In this document: positions 52,186 to 61,300 of the stretch, piece by piece | How positions within the stretch are numbered: position 1 is the stretch's first letter | Layout of the letters: each line of letters begins with the position of its first letter | Assembly: GCF_020171745.1 (NCBI RefSeq) | Contig: NZ_JAIVAH010000005.1 | Span: 124,001 to 188,000 of the forward strand | DNA from: Prescottella equi | GTDB lineage: Bacteria; Actinomycetota; Actinomycetes; Mycobacteriales; Mycobacteriaceae | Direction: 5' to 3' | Length of the DNA: 64,000 bases | Notes under the pieces: model-generated | The model's input: the letters and a program-made list of their open reading frames with translations, nothing else | Told to the model about the DNA's origin: nothing | Database searches by the model: none | Program-made: the position numbers and the translations under genes

Positions 52186-53640
52186 ATGCGCAGGTTCGCG
52201 GCATCGCTCGGCAGTCTCGTCAAGGACCGCCGGGCGACGGTCGACGCGGTCACCGCCGCGCCGACCCCGCTGCAGCCGATCGATCTCACCGACGACGCGC
52301 GGGTCGCCGAAGTTCTGGACCTCGCGGTCCGCGTCGGCGAGGTGTTGCTGGCGTCGGGCACGTCGGCGATCGACACCGCGACGCAGGTGAAGTTCATTGC
52401 CGCGACATACGGCCTGGCGCAGTGCGACGTGGACGTCACGTACAACTCGATCGTCGTGTCGGCGCATCGCGGGCCGTTGATTCCCCCGGCGAGCACGATG
52501 CGGATCGTGCACTACCGGTCGATGGACTTCACCCGCCTCGCGGCCGCGGACCGCCTCACCCGTCGCATCCGGCTCGAGGCGATCACGCCGGCGCAGGCGC
52601 ACGCCGCACTCGACGCCATCGTCTCCGCCCCGCACCCCTACAACCGGTGGGTCGCGACGCTCGGCTGGGCCGGACTGGCCGCGGCGGTCGCGGTGCTGCT
52701 GGGCGGCGGCCCGCTGATCGTCGTCGTCTCGTTCCTCACCACCGTCGTGATCGACCGCGTCAACCGGGTACTCAACCGCTTCGGGCTGCCGTACTTCTTC
52801 CAGCAGATGATGGGCGGCCTGATCGCGGCCGCGCCGGCGACGGCGCTCTACATGTTCCAGGAACAGTTGGGCGTCGTGATCAGGCCGTCGCAGATCATCG
52901 CGGCGGGCGTCGTCGTGCTGCTGTCCGGGCTGTCACTGGTCGGTTCCGTGCAGGACGCGATCACCGGTGCCCCGATCACCGCGGCCGCCAGATTCTTCGA
53001 GGTCGTGATGATGACCGGCGGCATCATCGCCGGCGTCGCGCTGTCGCTGCGGGTCGCGTCGGCGCTGGGAGCAAACCTCCCGGTGATCAGCAACGACGCG
53101 CAACCCGACCTCACCCAGCTCCCGGTGAAGGTGATCGCCGGAGCGCTGGCCTCGATGTTCTACGCACTCGCCTGCTACGCCGAGCGGCGGGCGCTCACCG
53201 CGGCCGGTCTGGGCGGCGCCGCAGGTCTGCTGTTCTTCGTGCTGGCGCAGAGCCTGGGCATCGGGCCGGTGATCTCGTCGGCGATCGCCGCGACCGTGAT
53301 CGGTTTCGCGGGTGGTCTGATGGCGCGCCGGGCGCTGACGCCGCCGCTCGTCGTGGCCGTCGCGGGCATCACACCGCTGCTGCCGGGCCTGTCCCTGTAC
53401 CGCGGCCTGTACGCGATGTTGAACAACGAGGTGATCATCGGGCTGACGGCGCTGTTGGGCGCATTCGGCATCGGCTGCGCGCTGGCTGCCGGCGTCACCC
53501 TCGGTGAATGGGGTGCGCGGACGCTGCGTCGCCCGCCGCGGATGCGCCGAAACACGACGCTGCGCCGCCCGAGGTTCGGGCGGCGCAGCGTGGTGATGAG
53601 CAATTCTGCGGCCGACTCCGTCACTCCGAAAGTGGGTTAG
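52186..53640 (+). CDS. thrE: Threonine/serine exporter
   Basis: 484-residue ThrE-family transporter. The N-terminal hydrophilic half (ThrE domain: VRVGEVLLASGTSAIDTATQVKFIAATYGL and TYNSIVVSAHRG) is followed by about ten transmembrane segments (ThrE and ThrE_2 regions, e.g. GITPLLPGLSLYRGLYAM). Corynebacterium glutamicum ThrE, the type member, exports threonine and serine by proton antiport. The extreme C-terminal 20 residues lie beyond a strong hairpin shared with the opposite strand and may be dispensable. Confidence 0.92.
   Translation: MRRFAASLGSLVKDRRATVDAVTAAPTPLQPIDLTDDARVAEVLDLAVRVGEVLLASGTSAIDTATQVKFIAATYGLAQCDVDVTYNSIVVSAHRGPLIPPASTMRIVHYRSMDFTRLAAADRLTRRIRLEAITPAQAHAALDAIVSAPHPYNRWVATLGWAGLAAAVAVLLGGGPLIVVVSFLTTVVIDRVNRVLNRFGLPYFFQQMMGGLIAAAPATALYMFQEQLGVVIRPSQIIAAGVVVLLSGLSLVGSVQDAITGAPITAAARFFEVVMMTGGIIAGVALSLRVASALGANLPVISNDAQPDLTQLPVKVIAGALASMFYALACYAERRALTAAGLGGAAGLLFFVLAQSLGIGPVISSAIAATVIGFAGGLMARRALTPPLVVAVAGITPLLPGLSLYRGLYAMLNNEVIIGLTALLGAFGIGCALAAGVTLGEWGARTLRRPPRMRRNTTLRRPRFGRRSVVMSNSAADSVTPKVG
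53557..53591. terminator. Perfect 15-bp hairpin inside the thrE 3' end
   Basis: 53557-53571 pairs perfectly with 53577-53591 around an AGGTT loop. It is 64 nt beyond the mbtH stop in the leftward direction, so it can terminate the siderophore transcript. It lies 49 nt before the thrE stop, so it is also within coding sequence. Confidence 0.65.
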
Positions 53641-53654
53641 TCGGCCGGGAAAGC

Positions 53655-53888
53655 TTATTCTGCGGCGTTCTTCTGGTCCTGCTCCATGGCCTCACGCAGG
53701 CTCTTCGGCCGCATGTCGGTCCAATTCTTCTCGACGTATTCCACGCATGCCTGGCGCGAATCCTCACCGAAAACGATCCTCCAGCCCTGCGGGACCTCGG
53801 AGAACGTAGGCCACAGGGAGTGCTGGTCCTCATCGTTGACCAGCACGTAGAAGCGGCCGTCTTCGTCGTCGAACGGATTGGTGCTCAT
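53655..53888 (-). CDS. MbtH-like NRPS accessory protein
   Basis: 77-residue MbtH-family protein with the family pattern: [56 protein letters not shown]. The conserved tryptophans and SLWP are intact. MbtH proteins bind NRPS adenylation domains and activate or solubilise them. Start ATG overlaps the ornithine hydroxylase stop (ATGA). It surely serves the NRPS at 55361-64000. Confidence 0.95.
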   Translation of the reverse strand: MSTNPFDDEDGRFYVLVNDEDQHSLWPTFSEVPQGWRIVFGEDSRQACVEYVEKNWTDMRPKSLREAMEQDQKNAAE

Positions 53889-55240
53889 CTAACCTCGCTT
53901 GTCGCGTACGGGTTGTCTGCAGTCAGCCTAGCAAGGCGACCGCTGATATCTCGGTGAGCGAGAATCGAATCGAGAATCTCTCCCGCGCGCACCGCGACAT
54001 TGGACAGCAGTGATGCCGTCAGTCCGTGAGTCTTCTCCGTACCACCCTGCAGGTAGATGCCCCCGCGGACGCCCGGACCGGCCTCGAGTCGATAGTCGCG
54101 GCCCACACCGCGATCGTTACCGATGTCGGGCAGCGAGTCGCCGAAGAGGGAACCCAGCGGAGTCGGGACGAATCCGGTGGCCAGCACCAGCGCGTCGCAC
54201 ATCAGCGTGTCGGTGAGCCCGTCGAGCGTGCTGTACACCGACACCTCGATGCCCTCGTCGGCCTCCCGCACGCCGCTGACCTCGGACGCACGACGCATGA
54301 ACAGGCGTCGCTCGCCGCGCACCCGCTCCTGGTACTCGGTGGCGTACAGCTCGTTGATCAGTTCGATGTCGACGCAGGAGTAGTTGGTGCTGCGATGCAG
54401 TTCGAGCAGCCGGGCCCGCTCCTCCGCGGGCGCGGCGTGCAGTTCGTCCACTGTGCCCGGATCGAAGATGCGGTTGGCATACGGGCTGTCGTCGGCCGGG
54501 CTGAACCCGAACCGTGAGAAGACGCTGTGCACCTCGGCCTGGGGGTACTTGGCGTGCAGGTACTGCACCACCTCGGCAGCGCTCTGGCCCGCGCCGACCA
54601 CCGCGAACCGCTGGTGCACCGGCTCCGGCATCTCGGCGATGCGGAACAGGAACTGATGGTTGTGGAAGCACCGCGACGACGGAGTCGCCCACTCGGGCAG
54701 GCGTTCCCGCAGCCCGGCACCGACCACGACATTCCGGGCGCGCACGGTGCGGCCGTCCGCGAGCACGACCTCGAACCGCTCGACGACACCCTCGTCGTCG
54801 ATGCCCTCGACCGCGGCGACAGTGGTGCCGTAGTCGACGTCGGCGTCGACCTTCGCGGCCGCCCACTGCAGGTAGTCCTGGAACTCCACCCGGGTGGGAA
54901 AGAAGGTCTGGTGGTTGACGAAGTCGACCAGGCGGCCGCGCTCGTGCAGGTAAGAGAAGAAGGTGTAGCCGCTGCGCGGGTTGCGGAAGGTGACCAGGTC
55001 CTTGGGGAACGCGATCTGCATGGTCGCACCGTCGAGCACCATGCCCTGGTGCCAGCCGAATGCCTGCTGCTTCTCGAAGAACCGGGCCCGGATCCGGTCG
55101 GCCGGCGCGCAGTCTGCGTTGTGCTCCTCGATCGCGATCGCGAGCGCGAGGTTCGACGGTCCGAACCCGATCCCGATCAGGTCGAGCGTCTCCTCCGACC
55201 CGAGCGAGTTCTCGCTCGCCGTCCGCTGACTTTCAGTCAT
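53885..55240 (-). CDS. L-ornithine N5-monooxygenase (siderophore biosynthesis)
   Basis: 451-residue flavin-dependent N-hydroxylating monooxygenase. FAD motif [12 protein letters not shown], substrate-region [35 protein letters not shown] motif [11 protein letters not shown] and the C-terminal ATGF box ([11 protein letters not shown]). The RNPxSxYxFxxYLhxxxRLvdF pattern matches PvdA/SidA-type ornithine hydroxylases better than lysine hydroxylases. It makes N5-hydroxyornithine for a hydroxamate siderophore. The iron box at 55303-55321 lies 62 nt upstream, so iron repression is expected. Cotranscribed with mbtH. Confidence 0.93.
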   Translation of the reverse strand: MTESQRTASENSLGSEETLDLIGIGFGPSNLALAIAIEEHNADCAPADRIRARFFEKQQAFGWHQGMVLDGATMQIAFPKDLVTFRNPRSGYTFFSYLHERGRLVDFVNHQTFFPTRVEFQDYLQWAAAKVDADVDYGTTVAAVEGIDDEGVVERFEVVLADGRTVRARNVVVGAGLRERLPEWATPSSRCFHNHQFLFRIAEMPEPVHQRFAVVGAGQSAAEVVQYLHAKYPQAEVHSVFSRFGFSPADDSPYANRIFDPGTVDELHAAPAEERARLLELHRSTNYSCVDIELINELYATEYQERVRGERRLFMRRASEVSGVREADEGIEVSVYSTLDGLTDTLMCDALVLATGFVPTPLGSLFGDSLPDIGNDRGVGRDYRLEAGPGVRGGIYLQGGTEKTHGLTASLLSNVAVRAGEILDSILAHRDISGRLARLTADNPYATSEVR

Positions 55241-55302
55241 CGCTCATGTCCGTCCTCGTGGCACCGACCCCGAACGGGTCCCGCAATGTTTCGTTGCCGA
55301 AG

Positions 55303-55321
55303 ATAGCAAAGGCTAACCTTC
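55303..55321 (-). promoter_or_regulatory. IdeR/DmdR-type iron box
   Basis: On the minus strand GAAGGTTAGCCTTTGCTAT matches the 19-bp iron-box consensus (TTAGGTTAGSCTAACCTAA) at about 13 of 19 positions, with the core AGGTTAGCCT intact. It lies between the NRPS 3' end and the hydroxylase start and gives the hydroxylase-mbtH operon its own iron-controlled promoter. Confidence 0.7.
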
Positions 55322-55360
55322 TTCGGGACTCTACCAACCCCCGCGGCCGCGTGCGCCTCG

Positions 55361-58300
55361 TCACAGCGCGGACCGCAGCAGTGCCACCACCTCCCGCGCC
55401 CAGCCCGCGACGACGTCCTGGTCGAGGATTCCCGTCGAGAACTCGAAGTACGCGTGCACCGGACCGTCCCCGACCGGCTCGTAGAAGCTCAGCGTCAACT
55501 CCGCCGTGGACATCCCCACCGGAACCGGCAGGAAGCCGCCGAGAACGCCCTCGAGCGCATCGAACCGGGCCTGCTCGTGATGCACCAGCAGCACCTGCGG
55601 CAGCCGACCGGCGCGCAAGCCGATTTCGGCTGCGACATCGGCGAATCCGACATCCTGATGGTCGAGCGCCTCGAGGTTCGAGACCCGGATCCGCGCCAGC
55701 AATTCGTCGAAGTCCGGATCGCCGCTGGTGTCGGTGCGCATCACCACGACGTTGAAGAAGCATCCGATCATCGGCGCGAGCACGTCCTCCGCCCGGCCGG
55801 CCACGAGCGAACCGATCGGAATGTCCTTGCCCGCACCGCTTCTCGTCAGCACGGACGCGAGCGCCGCCTGCAGCACCATGAACATGCTGGTGCCGGTCCG
55901 GGCGGCGATCCGGTCGATACCCTCGTGCAGGTCGGCGCCGATCTCGATCGGGACCAGCTCGCGGCGCGCCTCGCGCACCCCGGCCGACGCCGGAAGGTGC
56001 AGACGGGACGGCATGTCCGCCAAGCGGTTCCGCCAGTAGGCGAGCTGACGAGCGTGCAGGCTCTCCGGATCGCCGGGGTCACCGAGCCGTCGTGTCTGCC
56101 AGCGCGCGTAGTCCGGATACTCCACCGCGAGCGGCGTCCACTCCGGTTCCGCCCCACCGGCACGAGCCACGTAGGCGGCGAGCAGGTCGCCGAGCAGCGG
56201 CACCACCGACCATTCGTCGACGGCCAGGTAGTGCATCGTCAGCAGCAGCACCTGCTGACCGGCGTCGTCGGACACCAGGTGCACCCGCAGCGGGGCCTCC
56301 TCGGTGAGGTCGATCCGCAACTGCGCGAGCTCGAACACCCGGCGATGCAGATCGTCGTCGCCGACGTCGATGACGTCGACACCCGGACGCGGCCCGTCCG
56401 ACGTGTACACCTCGGTACCGTCCGGCGCGAACACCGTCCGCAGCGGCACGTGCCGGTCCACGACGTCGTCGAGGGCGAGCGCGAGGTGTCCGGCGTCGAC
56501 CGGTTCCTGCAACTGCAGCGCCAGCGCATGATCGGACTGCGCCCGGGAGCGCGACGAGCGGTGCCGCTGCCAGTGCAGCCGCTGCGACGGCGCGAGCGGC
56601 ACCGGTCCGGTCTCCCCCGTGACCGTGATCCCCGGATGCGCCGATCGTTCGCCGCTGCGGACGATCTCGGCCAGCTCGGCCACCGTCGGGGCGTCGAACA
56701 CGTCGCGGATCGTGATGTCGACCTCGAAGACGCTCCGGACCCGTCCGACCAGCTTCATCGCCGCCATCGAGTGGCCACCGAGGTCGAAGAATCCGTCGTG
56801 GATGCCGACGGCCGGAAGGTGCAGGACCTCCGAGACCACCTCGCACAGTTCGGTTTCCACCTCGTCGCGCGGCGCCCCGTCACCGCCGAGCGTCGACCAG
56901 TCCGGCGCGGGCAGCGCCTTGCGGTCCAGCTTGCCGTTCGGGGTGAGCGGCAGCGCGCCGGCCAGCGCGACGACCAGCGTCGGCACCATGTAGTCCGGCA
57001 GCGTCTGCGCCGCGTGGGCCCGGACCTCGGTCGGGTCCACGACGGCGGCGGTGACGCCGTCGTCCTCGAACTCCGGTGACACGTAGCCGACGAGGCGGGT
57101 GATCCCGCCGTCCCGGTCGGCGACCACCGCGGCCTGACTCACCGCGGGATGGCTCGCGAGCGCGGCGATGATCTCGCCGAGCTCGATCCGGAAGCCGCGG
57201 ATCTTCACCTGGTCGTCGACACGGCCGAGGAAGTCGATGTTCCCGTCGGTCCGCCACCGCGCCCGGTCGCCGGTGCGGTACATCCGCCCGGGCCCGAACG
57301 GGTTGGCGACGAAGCGACCCGCCGTGAGATCGGGCCGGCCCAGGTAGCCGCGGGCCAGTCCGCGTCCGGCGATGTACAGCTCGCCCGCGATGCCGGGCGG
57401 CACCGGGCGGAGGCGGTCGTCAAGCACGAACGCCTGCTCGTTGGGGTCGGGGATGCCGATCGGCACCGCCTGCGTCCACCCCGGCTGCGCCTGCCACAGC
57501 GTGTTGTTGACGGTCGCCTCGGTGAGCCCGTACGCGGCCAGCAGGTTCAGCCGCTCGGCCCAGCGGCCGATGAGGTCCGGCGGCACCGTCTCGGTGCCGA
57601 CCAGTACGGTGCAGCCTTCCGGCACAGCGCATCCCGGGGGCAGCGCGGCCATCAACGACGGCGGCAGGATCGCGTGCGTCACCTTCCGCTCCTGCATGAA
57701 GTCGGTGAGTTCCGGGCCGGCCACGCGGGCCTCCTCCGGGATGATCACCAGCGTCGACCCCGTGCACAGCGCCATCGACAGCTCGAACACCGCGACGTCG
57801 AAGCCGACGGACGCGAACTGCATGACGACCGACCCGGTGGTCAGTTTCATCCGATCCTCGGCCGTGGCGACCAGGCTCATGATGCCCTCGTGCGGCAGCA
57901 CCGCGCCCTTGGGTCGTCCCGTCGAACCGGACGTGTAGATCACGTACGCCGCGTGGTCGAGTCCCGCGGGTGGGGTGGTCAGTTCGTCGGCCGCGCGGCC
58001 GTAGAGCGCGGCGATCACCCGCGGATCGTCGAGCAGGATCCGGTCGAGGTTCTCCGCCACCACCCGCGGCGATTCGGCTTCCGTCGACAGCAGGATCTCG
58101 GCACCCGAGTCCTCGAGCATGTACGAGATGCGATCGGTCGGATGCGTCAGATCCAGGGGCAGGTACGCCGCCCCCAGACGCAGCACGCCCAGCACCGACG
58201 CCACCATGTCGATCGAGCGCGGAACCGCCAGGCCCACCACACTTTCGGCACGAACACCGCGGGTCGCGAGCACGGCCGCGATGCTCCGCGAACGCTTGTC

Positions 58301-61300
58301 GAGTTCGGCGAACGTGGCCTCGCCGTCCCGATCGGTGACCGCGATCGCACCCGGTGTCTCCCGCACCCACCGGTCGAACGCCTCCGGCAGCGTCAACTCC
58401 GCGACCGGTCGGGCCGTGTCGTTGAACTCCCGCAGTACCGCCTCGCGTTCGCCGTCCAGGAAGACGTCGACGTCGGACACCCGGGCCGCAGGGTTCGCCG
58501 CGACGGCACCGAGCACGGCCACCTGGCGGCGGGCCATGCGGTCGACGGTGTCCCGGTCGAACAGGTCGGCGCTGTACTCGAGCCGCAACTGCACCCGGTC
58601 CTCGTCCAGGAACTCGGTCCAGTTGAACACCAGGTCGAACTTGGCGGTGCGCTCCTCGATCGACACCGGTGCCAGCGTCAGATCGGACGACGGCGCCGGA
58701 TCCGCGGTGCGACTGTGGTAGCCGACCATCACCTGGAACAGCGGGTTCCGGGCCAGCGTGCGCGCCGGGTTCAACCGTTCGACGACGGACTCGAACGGCA
58801 CGTCCGCGTGCGAGAACGCCGCCAGGTCCAGCGTCTTCACCCGCGCCAGCAGTTCCGCGAACGTCGGATCGCCCGAGACGTCGGTGCGGAGCACGACGGT
58901 GTTGACGAAGAAGCCGACCAGGTCGTCGAGACCCTGCTCGGTCCGGCCAGCCACCGGCGCGCCGAGCGGCAGGTCGTCGCCGGCGCCCAGTCGCTGCAGC
59001 AGCGCCGCCGACGCCGCGTGCAGCACCATGAACATGCTGGCTCCGTACGCGCGGGCGACGGTCCGCAAGGCCCGGGTCGTCGCGGCGTCCAGGTCGAGTT
59101 CGATTGCGCCACCGACGAAGCTGGGCCGCGCCGGGCGGGTGCGGTCGACCGGGAGGACCAGTTCCTCCGGCGCGCCGTCGAGGACACCGTGCCAGTAGTC
59201 CAGCTGCCGGGTGAGCAGCGAGTCGGCGTCCGACGGGTCGCCGAGCAGCGCCCGCTGCCACAGCGTGAAGTCCGCGTACTGCACCGGCAGCGGCGCCCAC
59301 TCGGGTGCCGCGCCCTGGGTGCGGGCCGCGTACGCGACCATGAGGTCGCGCAGGAACGGCCGGTCCGACCACTCGTCGGTCGCGATGTGGTGCAGCACCA
59401 GGGCGAGTACCTGTTCACCCTCCCCGACCCGGATCACCTTGGCGCGCAAGGGGATCTCGGTGGCGAGGTCGAACGGGCGTCCCACCGCAGCGGCCACGAG
59501 TGCGGGCGCCTCTTCCGGTGCCGCGTCGACCACGGTGACGTCGGGACGCGCCGCATCCAGGATCACCTGGACCGGTTCGCCGTCGTGCTCGCCGAACACC
59601 GTGCGCAGCACCTCGTGGCGGGCGACGACGTCGGCGAGGGCCGCGGTGAACGCCTCCGGGTCCAGCTGGCCGCGCAGGCGCAGCACGATCGGGAAGTTGT
59701 ACGCGGCGGAACCGCTTTCCATCTGCTGGATCACCCACAGCCGCTGCTGCGCCGGCGACAGCGGGAGCCGTTCGGGCCGCTCCCCCGCCACCAGCACCGG
59801 CCGGGTCGACTCGTCGCGCCCACGGATGCGTCGCGCGAGTTCCGCGACGGTGGGCGCCTCGAACAGGTCCCGCATCGTCAGTTCGGCGGCGAGCTCCACA
59901 CGCGCCCGGCTGATCAGTCGGGTCGCGAGCAGCGAGTGCCCGCCCAGGTCGAAGAAGTTGTCGTCGATCCCGAGGTCGGCGTCCAGCTCGAGCACCTCGG
60001 CGAACAGGCGGCACAGCGTCTCCTCGACGCCGTCACGCGGTTCGCGGGACTCCCCGCTGCCCTGCCCGAGCACCGATTCGGCGGACGGCAGCGCCCGCAC
60101 GTCGAGCTTGCCGTTGACGGTCATCGGCAGCTCGTCGACCGCGATGAACGCGGCCGGAACCATGTAGTCGGGCAGCACCTTCCGGGCATGACCGGCGACC
60201 TCGTCGGCCGCCGTCTCACGTGTCGGCACCACGTACGCGACCAGACGTTTGAGCCCGCCCGCTCCGGCGTCCGCGATCACCGCAGCCTGCCGCACCGAAT
60301 CGTGTGCGGCGAGAACCGACTCCACCTCGCCCAGCTCCACGCGGTGACCGCGGATCTTCACCTGGTCGTCGGTGCGGCCGAGGAAGTCGATGTTGCCGTC
60401 GGGTGCGCGGCGGACGAGGTCACCCGTCCGGTACATCCGTGCGCCCCCACCGACGACCGGGTCGGCGACGAACCGCTCGGCGGTGAGACCGAACCGGTCG
60501 AGGTAGCCGCGCGCGAGCCCGACGCCGGAGATGTACAGCTCGCCCGGGACGCCGTCGGCGACGGGCCGCAGCCAACCGTCGAGGATGTGCGCGACGGTGT
60601 TCCAGATCGGCCGCCCCACCGTCGGAGTGACGCTGTCCGTGGTGCCGCCGCCGAGCGTGTTGATCGTGTACTCGGTGGGGCCGTACAGGTTGTAGCCACA
60701 GGTTCCGTCGGTGTCGCGCAACGCGTCCCACACCTGGTCGGAGACTGCCTCGCCGCCGAGCAGGACCAGCGGAGGACGGTGCCGGCCGGGGCCGTCGTCG
60801 AGCAGGCCCTCCTCGAGGAGATGCCGCGCGTAGGTGGGCGTCACGTTGACGACGTCGATCTCGTACCGGTCGCCGTACGCGACCAGGGCCTGCGCGTCGC
60901 GGCGCAGCTCCTCGTCGCAGATGTGCACCTCGTGGCCCTCCACGAGCCACAGCAGTTCCTCCCACGACATGTCGAATGCGAACGACACGGTGTGCGCGAT
61001 GCGCAGCGTGCGCCCGCCCTCACCGCGCACGACCGGCTCGAAGACCGCCTCGCGGTGGTTGAACTGCATGTTCGTGACGCCGCGGTACGGCGTCACAACG
61101 CCCTTGGGGCGTCCGGTGGAGCCGGACGTGTAGATCACGTATGCGGGGTGATCCAGGCGGCCCGGGCTGCCGGGCGCGAAACCACCGAGCTCGGCTGCGG
61201 TGAGCTCTGTACCGTCGACGCCGTCGAACAGGGCCGACGGATCGTCGAGGGTGATCGTGTCGACCGTTGCCGCGGATAGGGTTTCGGCGACCGCCGCCAT

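Noticed and set aside
56890-58400. Assigning a substrate to the second A domain of the NRPS
   Set aside because: The pocket residues D-V-F-I-L-G-A-V-N do not match a code I can recall with certainty, so no substrate is claimed.
57149-61279. A 1376-codon open frame on the plus strand opposite the NRPS
   Set aside because: Pure shadow of the NRPS coding strand. The NRPS frame carries all adenylation, carrier and condensation motifs, while this one carries none.
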